The notes beneath the pieces were generated by a model. That model was not told the DNA's origin. It made no database searches and was given only the letters and a program-made list of their open reading frames with translations. This document shows, piece by piece, positions 35,101-40,807 of a stretch of 64,000 bases of DNA. This stretch comes from Acidobacteriota bacterium (GTDB lineage Bacteria; Acidobacteriota; JAAYUB01), in contig JAGNHB010000021.1 in the NCBI GenBank assembly GCA_018001935.1, forward strand, positions 16,341 through 80,340. The letters are read 5' to 3'. The stretch's first letter is position 1. The number at the start of each line of letters is the position of its first letter. A program made the translations under genes and the position numbers.

Positions 35101-36487
35101 TCTCGCTCAGCGGCGGGGTGACCATCGTGGAGAGGATGGCGCCGGGGACGGGGAAGAGGGTGTTGCCGCTGAGACCCTCATACCACTGGTACTGAAGGGG
35201 GGGGACGCCCTGGGCCCTCACGGTGAGGGTGACGCTCTGCCCGGCGCCCGCATTCTGGATCGGGGGTTGGAACCAGATGGCCGGGGTCGTCGGAAGGGTG
35301 AAGCGGGCCAGGCCCAGGGAGTGGTCCTGCCCCCCGGCCACCGCCACGGCGTTGGTCAGATTGACGACCGTTCCGGGCTGCTTGACCGAGGGACTCTGGG
35401 AGTTGTTCCCCAGTTGGCCGAGGGTGTTCTTGCCCCAGGCGGCGGCCGTGCCGTTCAGGATGGTGGCCAGGGAGTGATCCCCGCCCGCGGCCACGGAGCT
35501 GACGGCGTCGGGCACACCGATCCCGAGGACCTGTACGGGGATGCCGCTGTCGATCAGGGAGTCGTTCCCGAGCTGTCCGGAGCCGTTGCCGCCCCAGGAA
35601 AAAACCAGCCCGTTCTGCTTGAGGGCGAGGGTGTGCAGCCCGCCGGCGGCGATGTCCCGGACGTCGCCGAATCCCGGGACCTGCAACGGCGTGAGGCTCC
35701 GTGAGCCCATCCCGTCGTCGCCCAGTTGATGAGAGATGTTGTCGCCCCAGGTCCAGACGGTGCCGTCCGAAGCCAGGGCGACCGAGTGCATCCCGCCGGC
35801 GGCGATGGCGGCGAAGGCGGCCGTCGGGGCGTTCACCTGAACAGGGGACCATCGGTTGGCGTCGGAGGAGTCGCCAAGTTGACCCCGGTCGTTGAGCCCC
35901 CAGGCGTAGATCCGGCCGTCGCAGGCCAGGGCCAGGGAGTGCCGGGCCCCGGCGGAGACGGCGATGATGGTCGGAAGACCGGGAACCGGCGCGGGCGTGA
36001 ACCGTCCGACATTCGTCCCGTCGCCCAGTTGCCCCTTGTCGTTGGCCCCCCAGGCCCAGACGCTGCCGTCCACCCTGAGCGCCAGGGCATGGGCGTCTCC
36101 CGCGGCCACGTCCAGGACGTCGGCGATGCCCGGGACCGGGGCCGGTGTCACCGAACCGGTCGGCGGCGGGGTCCCCAGCTGGCCGAGGTCGTTGGCCCCC
36201 CAGGACCAGACCGAGTGGTCCGGCAGCACGGCCAGGGAGAACCGGTCGCCCGCGGCGAAGCGGACGTAGTATTCCGACATCCCGGTGACGGCCGTGGGGG
36301 CGACGCGCACGTTGGCCGCAGTCCCGTCCCCCACTTCGCCGACGTCGTTGTTGCCCCAGCCGTTCAGGACCCAGTCGCTGGCCGGAAACGCCTCGAAGGG
36401 CTCCCCCCCGAGGAGGGAGGGACAGAGCGGGGTGAAAAACAGGAAACTGACGAGGATGCCGAGGATGGCCTGCCGCACACACCGCAT
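29114..36487 (-). CDS. Giant exported multi-domain protein (RCC1, Ig-like, fibronectin III, beta-helix, FG-GAP/VCBS)
   Basis: A 2457-residue protein. GGGGAGGTG before the ATG at 36487 and a signal peptide (MRCVRQAILGILVSFLFF) set the start; the frame upstream runs through a repeat. Residues about 25-400 hold seven RCC1 repeats (WSWGANDLGQLG, WAWGANDKGQLGDG and similar). About 410-840 hold five Ig-like repeats with a QYQWYEGLSG-type core. A fibronectin III-like unit follows (about 845-935). About 1040-1370 is a right-handed beta-helix starting with a CSLREA-type SLREAI segment. About 1660-2000 has FG-GAP/VCBS repeats (VGDLDGDGWPDL, VADFDGDTVPDIAVADTGGD). The last 460 residues are four similar beta-modules. 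Likely surface-bound or secreted; the role may be adhesion or polysaccharide binding. Confidence 0.9.
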   Translation of the reverse strand: MRCVRQAILGILVSFLFFTPLCPSLLGGEPFEAFPASDWVLNGWGNNDVGEVGDGTAANVRVAPTAVTGMSEYYVRFAAGDRFSLAVLPDHSVWSWGANDLGQLGTPPPTGSVTPAPVPGIADVLDVAAGDAHALALRVDGSVWAWGANDKGQLGDGTNVGRFTPAPVPGLPTIIAVSAGARHSLALACDGRIYAWGLNDRGQLGDSSDANRWSPVQVNAPTAAFAAIAAGGMHSVALASDGTVWTWGDNISHQLGDDGMGSRSLTPLQVPGFGDVRDIAAGGLHTLALKQNGLVFSWGGNGSGQLGNDSLIDSGIPVQVLGIGVPDAVSSVAAGGDHSLATILNGTAAAWGKNTLGQLGNNSQSPSVKQPGTVVNLTNAVAVAGGQDHSLGLARFTLPTTPAIWFQPPIQNAGAGQSVTLTVRAQGVPPLQYQWYEGLSGNTLFPVPGAILSTMVTPPLSENKTYWVRVSNPGGATNSDTAFITVLDPPSITTQPADLAICNGQTATLTVGATGSAPLHYLWFRGESGDVSHPVYSAVDFNSYMTDPLNATTSFWVRVINDVGEADSNTALVTVRQPPHITSLTSPTPGCPGAPVNLEAIVSGSPPLTFQWYQGLSGDTSTPVGSNSFFLNVNPLVSTPYWVRVSNDCGQENSATILVPVIPPPQVLVQPEPVAVCPGTAAVLSVTASGGGTLHYQWYRGVPGGTSSPVGGDAPSLTLPNPTVTASYWVRVTNACGVADSVAATVTVKQLTHITNQPDPVTINPGATTTLTVTATGEGPLLYQWYQGASGDTSTPVGSNTWNYTTPALSATTAYWVRVTGECGPVDSQTATVTVLGSEGPFTPTYLEAHIGASTTSVHLDWDNTNTAAATLLVERRAGAGGEFDVIVTLPGTATFYEDGGLPPNLTYCYRVRARLGSADSDYSNEACIRLAVCSPPQASTSGSLPSGATGVVLEGRGRSIECPARGYFKYGVISLEEGRTPDQDLGYGQNDIPFSAVLDNLQADVAYKFQAVVVSEGGTAFGEILNFTLHANTWVVTTLSDPLQGKSPDQLLSLREAIAGAEATPGTETQVIVFDPSLPDPPVVELNGPLPGLRRGKIAIDGRIPGTNGGRKVILTPAAGAAAVVPPATLVVTSADNTLSNLVLGGGGGVGIHLTGNQAVRNVVRGCEIGFDSAGRLSPGDLVLSVGILVSDGAGNNRLGLPSTLLIDLAEARDTQALETFGNLVANCTANGILILDPTSVDNQVAGNRIGTADTASVPGNGNGVNLSRAPRNTVGGPFAAYGNAIVGNVLNGVLVTGPTAVGNRISRNAIWGNGLLGIDLSGMDGIGDGPQTSLAQFKRDGPNRFMPSPIIDRFGYEATDVGARYSIWGRTLPHARVEVYEAERDPSGFGEGKRFLAFADADTTGAFVASFLLVPGNYVTLTATLDGDTSEFSTCAQLGVVARDEDVNCLQPRENLLLLAAGYSRDCEVLLGHGLPAGGALNAVLAMDGSSPVPFTVPVMPGRNVTAFPVATSATGHGHLDLELPGTAMPTTAQVQVMADTAQDLAPKGAVTVPGALDGPIPFRIYHVSGQAWQVLDVTVTAAAGTPSSIFPLIKIFGPRAAYLNTNCQNDENTTAFSQVLLPETGDYFVAVGDLYLRQGTGMAFSLTVGLFQNTDTMTDAVTPRDAIDLPGQGAAVAVGDLDGDGWPDLVTAIPELAQLSLAYKTPGTGDSFEAPVSLPLSFTPGAVTLADLDANGRLDILVANPSTGGVYVVFNPGRVTPLDLAKPLRNARAYAGTAAGGDLGSSADFNRDGFADYAQLSSTTGALQIFLNDQSGNLAAGQYLAAGTTPRGMAVADFDGDTVPDIAVADTGGDQVPVFQGAGDGTFSLARTLEGCPSPVDIEAGDYSLDGLTDLLVLNQGNARLQGYFGVGALEFSLAQEHPTGLAPNSLAVNDINVDGYADAAVACSGDGKIYVFMGSAAGLFLPQAILSSTGAVETLVWYSFGNGGAYFSIPPDQDFINALQSTYKTLDFPCAESGGDFDAAFALANPTAEDALVYLSLLGENGTLLTDPTVSNPVTLAIPARQQVSFYVDRMFGDGARNYAPWMRATTQNASVGGFSLLVARSAQLSMDGTAGQTAAAPKQVLPAPGAAGPGADARYSVANPGTVSCPVTVTCRDPNGQAQGVAHQFTLAPGGRKAFDFLTVFPGVTGTAALDVSAGAPVECMVSGGASGMMAALPGLPVPASSAGPIALYMPHFAEGTVFRSVVELMNPGTATAAVTVTAYGDDGSLLGTPGTAPVPAGGMLRSTVAELVGIDPLSAGVISGYLKVVSDRGDLVGCLTFTDRAVTTYAAALPLQRDAGNRFLYSHVAVGTIGGIPYYTGVAVLNTGAADVTGHFTVYDAAGVVRGEADALFPAGRKVSRMLTDFVPGLSDQAGGYVTLTAPAGSNLMSFELFGDAGMHFLSAVPAQPLP

Positions 36488-36579
36488 ACCGCACCTCCCC
36501 ACGTTGCGTCCGGGGCCGAAAAAGCCGGGAGCTTCGCACCGCGCCCTCGCCCCGGTGCCCGAATGAATGTCGACATCCC

Positions 36580-36663
36580 CGCAAAAAGTGCCATCGCCCT
36601 CCGGGTGATGGCTCAAACAAAGGCTTTACATAAACTTTCCCGTTCGGTTTTCGACTTTTTGCG
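36580..36663 (+). repeat. Copy B of the 84-bp CGCAAAAAGT element
   Basis: It begins CGCAAAAAGTGCC and ends GACTTTTTGCG, with terminal inverted repeats of 9-10 nt. An inner CCATC..GGTGATGG pair can form a small hairpin. It lies between the queA stop and the RCC1 gene start. The match with copy C at 56164 is about 85-90 percent by eye. Confidence 0.85.
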
Positions 36664-36717
36664 GGCGCATCAAACTTGATTACAGGGTATCAAAAGAAGC
36701 GGGGGAAATCAACGGGT

Positions 36718-37812
36718 TCAGAGGACGAGCATGCAGTCGCCGTAGGAGAAGAAGCGGTAACCCAGGCGGACCGCCTCGCGGTAGTGCTCCAGGACCCGTT
36801 CCCTCCCGGCCAGGGCGGAGACGAGCATCAGGAGGGTGGACCCGGGGAGGTGAAAGTTGGTCAGGAGGCCCCCCACGACCTGGAAGCGGAAGCCCGGCCG
36901 GATGAAGAGGTCGGTGAAACCGGCGTCCGGGACCACGGCGCCGTCGTGGCGGAGGGCCAACGACTCCAGGGCCCGGGTGGCGGTGGTGCCCACGGCGATC
37001 ACCCGGCGCCCCGCCTCCCGTGCGGAACGGATCCTGGCGGCGTCCTGCGGCCCCAGCGCGAAGGACTCCGCGTCCATGCGGTGGAGCTTCACGTCCTCGG
37101 TTTCCACGGGCCGGAAGGTCCCCATGCCGACATGGAGGGTCAGGCGGGCGGTCTCCACACCCCGTGCCGCCAGGGCGTCCAGAACGTCCGGCGTGAAGTG
37201 CAGGCCGGCGGTGGGCGCCGCCGCCGATCCCGGGACCCGGGCGTAGACGGTCTGGTAGCGCTCGCGGTGGAAGGCCTCCTCCGCATCGCCGTCCCGGCGG
37301 ATGTAGGGCGGGAGGGGGGTGATGCCGTGTTTCGCCAGGAACGCCTCCATGGGCATCCGGATGTCGAACCGGAGGATGCGGGTGCCGTCGGGCTCGTGGG
37401 CGATCACCACGGCGCTGCCGTCCTCCCCGAACAGGATCCCCCTCCCGCGCGGGACCTTGCGCCCGGGCCGCACCATGGCCTTCCAGAAGTTCGCCTCCAG
37501 GTTGCGCAGGAGAAGGACCTCGATGGCGGCCGTGCCGCCCTGTCGGCGGCCGAAGAGCCGGGCAGGGATGACCCGGGTGTCGTTGAGGACGAGCAGGTCC
37601 CCCGGCGCGAGGAAGGCGGGCAGCTGGTGAAAAACCGCGTGCACCCGGTCGGGGCCGGTCCGGGAGATCACCATCATCCGGGCGTGGTCCCGGTGCGGTT
37701 CGGGGTGCTGGGCGATCCGCTCCGGCGGTAGGTCGTATAGGTAGGCGGACCGGCGCTCCTCCGGGGGGACGTCCGCGGGAAGCTCCGGCTCGGGGGATGA
37801 CGCGCGGATCAT
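36718..37812 (-). CDS. queA: S-adenosylmethionine:tRNA ribosyltransferase-isomerase
   Basis: A 364-residue QueA, close to the usual 340-360. YDLPPERIAQHPEPHRDHARMM at residues about 25-46 is the family start and is preceded by about 24 extra residues. DLLVLNDTRVIPARLFG, PLPPYIRR, RYQTVYA, AAPTAGLHFT, TLHVGMGTFRPV and LLTNFHLPGSTLLMLVSA are all conserved. It makes epoxyqueuosine from preQ1-tRNA in the cytoplasm, using SAM as ribosyl donor. Its ATG overlaps the stop of the upstream YihY-family gene (ATGA), so the two are translationally coupled. No tgt is in the window. Confidence 0.97.
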   Translation of the reverse strand: MIRASSPEPELPADVPPEERRSAYLYDLPPERIAQHPEPHRDHARMMVISRTGPDRVHAVFHQLPAFLAPGDLLVLNDTRVIPARLFGRRQGGTAAIEVLLLRNLEANFWKAMVRPGRKVPRGRGILFGEDGSAVVIAHEPDGTRILRFDIRMPMEAFLAKHGITPLPPYIRRDGDAEEAFHRERYQTVYARVPGSAAAPTAGLHFTPDVLDALAARGVETARLTLHVGMGTFRPVETEDVKLHRMDAESFALGPQDAARIRSAREAGRRVIAVGTTATRALESLALRHDGAVVPDAGFTDLFIRPGFRFQVVGGLLTNFHLPGSTLLMLVSALAGRERVLEHYREAVRLGYRFFSYGDCMLVL

Positions 37813-38717
37813 GGCCCCGCCCCCCGGGAACCCCCGTGGCGGTCGGCCTGGGAGTGGAAGGTGAGGTGGGCGCCATAGATCAGGATCCAGAACGACACGC
37901 CGACCCAGAAGAGGAAGACCACGGCGGCCGAAAGGGGGCCGTAGACCCGCTGGTAGTCGAAGGCCGGGATGACCCAGGTGAGGGCCCAGTTGGTGACGTG
38001 CCAGAGGAACCCGGCGAAGAAGCCTCCCCGGAAGGCCGTTCCCCACGCGACCCGGGTGTTGGGGACCACCCGGTAGATGCCGGTGAACATCAGGGCGAGG
38101 AACAGGTAGGCGCTCAGGTTCAGGACTGCGCCGAAGAGGAAGCGGTTCGCCGTGGGGTAGTGGGCGGGGAACTGGAAGCGCCAGACGTGGATCAGCGCCA
38201 TCAGGGAGGCGGAGGCGAGCAGGCAGAGGGTGCAGAAGACGATCATCCACAGGCCCACCAGCGTTCGCCGGAGGAACGACGGGCGCGGGGGGACGTCCCA
38301 GGCCTTGTCCAGGGCGTCCGCCAGGAGGTGGAAAACCCACAGCCCCATCCAGAGGAAGACCACCACGTTCCCGATGATGAATTCCCAGGAGGGCTGCTGG
38401 GTCAGCGACAGGAAGAGGGACTCGAAGTAGCGCCGGGTCTCGGCGGGCAGGAGGGCGAGGACGTGGTAGGCGGCCATCCGGCCCCGCTCGTCGCCCAGGA
38501 GGAGTTTCTGGCCGAGGCCGAGCAGGGCGAGGATCCCCGGGAACAGGGTGAAGAGGGCGTAGTAGGCGATCGCCGCCGCGGAGACGGGGCCGCCGTCGTC
38601 CAGGAACGTCTTCCAGGAGCGCGCGAGCCGTCCCGGGAAGGTGGGCAGGGCAGGCCCGGGCTTGCGGGGCGGGTCCGGCCGTTCGCCGTCGTGTGTCGTG
38701 GACAGGTTCTCGGTCAC
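37809..38717 (-). CDS. YihY/virulence factor BrkB family membrane protein
   Basis: A 302-residue inner-membrane protein with a GTG start at 38717 and GGGGAGAG upstream. The family core is clear: AAAIAYYALFTLFPGILALL (residues about 48-67), then hydrophobic segments near 112-130, 155-178, 200-222, 235-255 and 262-288, with NTRVAWGTAFRGGFFAG before the fifth. Cytosolic ends are polar and Pro-rich. Members were once called ribonuclease BN, but that is not supported; their role is unknown. The minus-strand promoter at 38772-38800 drives this gene and probably queA. Confidence 0.92.
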   Translation of the reverse strand: MTENLSTTHDGERPDPPRKPGPALPTFPGRLARSWKTFLDDGGPVSAAAIAYYALFTLFPGILALLGLGQKLLLGDERGRMAAYHVLALLPAETRRYFESLFLSLTQQPSWEFIIGNVVVFLWMGLWVFHLLADALDKAWDVPPRPSFLRRTLVGLWMIVFCTLCLLASASLMALIHVWRFQFPAHYPTANRFLFGAVLNLSAYLFLALMFTGIYRVVPNTRVAWGTAFRGGFFAGFLWHVTNWALTWVIPAFDYQRVYGPLSAAVVFLFWVGVSFWILIYGAHLTFHSQADRHGGSRGAGP

Positions 38718-38771
38718 CGTTTTCTCTCCCCTCCCCGGTCACGCCCGCGGGGCGGCGACGGGCAGGGGCGC

Positions 38772-38800
38772 ATTATCCCACATCCGGCGCCGCGGTGCAA
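38772..38800 (-). promoter_or_regulatory. Promoter for the YihY-queA operon
   Basis: On the minus strand TTGCAC (38800-38795) and GATAAT (38777-38772) are 17 nt apart; the GTG start is 55 nt downstream of the -10. Confidence 0.6.
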
Positions 38801-38842
38801 ATCCGGTTGACGGTCTGCCCTTTTGCTCCGGAGTCGTCGGCC

Positions 38843-38871
38843 TTGGCAGCGAACCCGAGCCGTGGTATGCT
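38843..38871 (+). promoter_or_regulatory. Promoter for the small metal-site protein-coaE-SMUG operon
   Basis: TTGGCA at 38843-38848 and TATGCT at 38866-38871 are 17 nt apart, 38 nt before the ATG. It is divergent from the YihY promoter. Confidence 0.55.
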
Positions 38872-38908
38872 GTCGCCGGCCGCCGTTGATCGGGGTCGGG
38901 GAGTTCCT

Positions 38909-39205
38909 ATGGGTGCGCTGTTCCGGATGATCATCTCTTTTGTCCTGTTCCTGCTGGCGTTGCTGGGCCTGCGGCTCCTCCTCGGCGGCGCCCGGCGGGC
39001 CGCGCGCTCCCGTGACCGCAAGCCCGGCGGTGAGGGCCGGGCTCGGGAAGGCGGTTCCGTCACCCGGGGGACCTTGGTGAAGGACCCCCAGTGCGGGATC
39101 CTGGTCGACCCGGAGATCGCCCGGACCGCCCGGGTCGGCGGGGAGACCTGTTACTTCTGTTCGCCGGAGTGCCTCGAGGCCTACCGGAAGGAGCACGGCG
39201 CATGA
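38909..39205 (+). CDS. Small membrane protein with YHS-like CxxC site
   Basis: A 98-residue protein with one transmembrane helix at residues 3-24 (LFRMIISFVLFLLALLGLRL), a basic linker (RRAARSRDRK) and a cytosolic C-terminal domain. That domain has VKDPQCGILVDP and CYFCSPECLEAY, a pattern of YHS/TRASH-like metal-binding modules (Cys at about 67, 85, 88 and 92). GGGGAG precedes the ATG. Its stop overlaps the coaE ATG by ATGA. Its function is unknown; metal sensing or trafficking is possible. Confidence 0.85.
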   Translation: MGALFRMIISFVLFLLALLGLRLLLGGARRAARSRDRKPGGEGRAREGGSVTRGTLVKDPQCGILVDPEIARTARVGGETCYFCSPECLEAYRKEHGA

Positions 39206-39819
39206 GGGCGGCCCTGACCGGCGGCATCGCCTCGGGGAAGTCGACGGTGGCCCTGGCCATGTCCGGGTTTGGCGCCCGGATCGTGGATGCCGACGCCGTC
39301 GCCCACGCGGTCCTGGAAACGCAGGGGGTCGGCGAGTCCATTTTCGCGGCGTTCGGGGAGGGGGTCCGTACTGCCGACGGCACCGTGGACCGTGCCGCGC
39401 TCGGCCGGCTGATCTTCGCCTCCCCCGACGCCCGCCGGACCCTCGACCGCCTCACGCACCCGCCCATCCTGGAGACGCTCGAGCGTCGCGTGGCGGACGC
39501 GGAGGCCCTGTCCCCCGACACCCTGGTGGTCACCGACGTCCCGCTTCTCTACGAGGTCTGCCGGCCCGGCCAGTTCGGCCCCGTGGTGGTGGCCTGGTGC
39601 CGGCCGGAGGTCCAGCTTCGGCGCCTGATGAGCCGGGACGGTTTCGACGAGGCGGACGCCCGTCGGCGGATCGAGGCCCAGATGCCCCTTGAGGAGAAGC
39701 GCAGCCGCGCCGATTTCGTCGTGGACACGTCGGGGTCCATCGCCGAGACCCGGGAGCAGGTCCGTGACCTGTTCCCCCGGTTGGTGGCGTTCTGCCGGGG
39801 GGACGCCCGTGTGCCCTGA
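39202..39819 (+). CDS. coaE: Dephospho-CoA kinase
   Basis: A 205-residue CoaE, the standard length. The Walker A is LTGGIASGKSTVA (K13), IVDADAVAHAVL follows, LTHPPI and VVTDVPLLYE are family motifs, and the lid region contains SRDGFDEADARRRIEAQMP. It phosphorylates the 3'-hydroxyl of dephospho-CoA, the last CoA step, in the cytoplasm. The ATG overlaps the upstream stop and the 3' end overlaps the next gene, so translation is tightly coupled. Confidence 0.97.
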   Translation: MRAALTGGIASGKSTVALAMSGFGARIVDADAVAHAVLETQGVGESIFAAFGEGVRTADGTVDRAALGRLIFASPDARRTLDRLTHPPILETLERRVADAEALSPDTLVVTDVPLLYEVCRPGQFGPVVVAWCRPEVQLRRLMSRDGFDEADARRRIEAQMPLEEKRSRADFVVDTSGSIAETREQVRDLFPRLVAFCRGDARVP

Positions 39820-40546
39820 CGCGCCCCAAACCCCCGTCCACCCCCTGCTGGCGGTCGCCGACGAACTCTCCGCCGCCGTGGCGGGACTGGCGTTCCCGTC
39901 CCCGGTGGCCTTCGTCTACAACCCCCTGGAGTACGCCCGGGCGTGCCACCGGCTGTACCTCGAGCGGTATGCCGCACCCGGGCGGGACGTCATGCTGCTG
40001 GGGATGAACCCGGGGCCCTGGGGCATGGCCCAGACGGGCGTCCCCTTCGGCGAGGTGACGGCGGTGCGGGACTGGATGGGCCTCGACGCCCCGGTGGCGC
40101 GCCCCGCCCGCGAGCACCCCGCCCGGCCGGTGGACGGTTTCCGGTGCCGCCGCCGCGAGGTGAGCGGCAAGCGCTTGTGGGGTTGGGCCCGTGACCGGTT
40201 CGGCACGCCGGGAGGCTTTTTCGCCCGGTTCTTCGTGGCCAACTACTGCCCGCTGCTCTTCCTGGAGGAAAGCGGCCGCAACTACACCCCTGACCACCTG
40301 CCCGTCGGCCCGCGTCAACGCCTGGAGGACGCCTGCGACCGGGCCCTGAGGGACACCGTGGGCTGGCTCCGGCCCCGCCTCGTGGTGGGTGTGGGGAGCT
40401 TCGCCGAGCGCCGGGCCCGGGTGGCCCTGGCCGGCCTGAACGTCACGATCGGCCGAATCCCCCACCCCAGCCCGGCCAGCCCCCAGGCCAACCGCGACTG
40501 GGCCGGCGCCGCCGAGGCCGCCCTCAGGGCCTGCGGGGCCCTGTAG
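39809..40546 (+). CDS. SMUG-type uracil-DNA glycosylase
   Basis: A 245-residue protein beginning with GTG at 39809, inside the end of coaE. The active-site signature LLGMNPGPWGMAQTGVPFG (residues about 64-82) is the SMUG1 form of the water-activating motif, and HPSPASPQANRDW near the C-terminus is the His-containing leucine-loop motif. SMUG enzymes remove uracil and oxidised pyrimidines from DNA, starting base-excision repair. Bacterial SMUG proteins are patchy in distribution. A perfect GCGCCACC/GGTGGCGC hairpin follows the stop at 40547-40567 but lacks a T tract. Confidence 0.93.
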   Translation: MCPDAPQTPVHPLLAVADELSAAVAGLAFPSPVAFVYNPLEYARACHRLYLERYAAPGRDVMLLGMNPGPWGMAQTGVPFGEVTAVRDWMGLDAPVARPAREHPARPVDGFRCRRREVSGKRLWGWARDRFGTPGGFFARFFVANYCPLLFLEESGRNYTPDHLPVGPRQRLEDACDRALRDTVGWLRPRLVVGVGSFAERRARVALAGLNVTIGRIPHPSPASPQANRDWAGAAEAALRACGAL

Positions 40547-40702
40547 GCGCCACCTGCCGGGTGGCGCACGGGGATGAAGCAGCGGGAATCCAAGCCTTCC
40601 GACAGAAGAGCTGGAAAATGCCGTCCAGACGGCCGAACGATCCGGTGATCGGCAGCGGCGTCATTCTTGCCGGCAAGCTGGCGCCGGGATGACGGGAACC
40701 CC

Positions 40703-40731
40703 TTGGCCGGCCCCCGCCGGTGTGCTATAGT
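40703..40731 (+). promoter_or_regulatory. Promoter for the hybrid histidine kinase
   Basis: TTGGCC at 40703-40708 and TATAGT at 40726-40731 are 17 nt apart. Confidence 0.5.
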
Positions 40732-40807
40732 CGGCCCCAACACGGTTTGATCACCCGCCGAAACCCGCGGCAGCCGAGTACATTGAGCAGACCCCAGGAG
40801 CCGGAAC

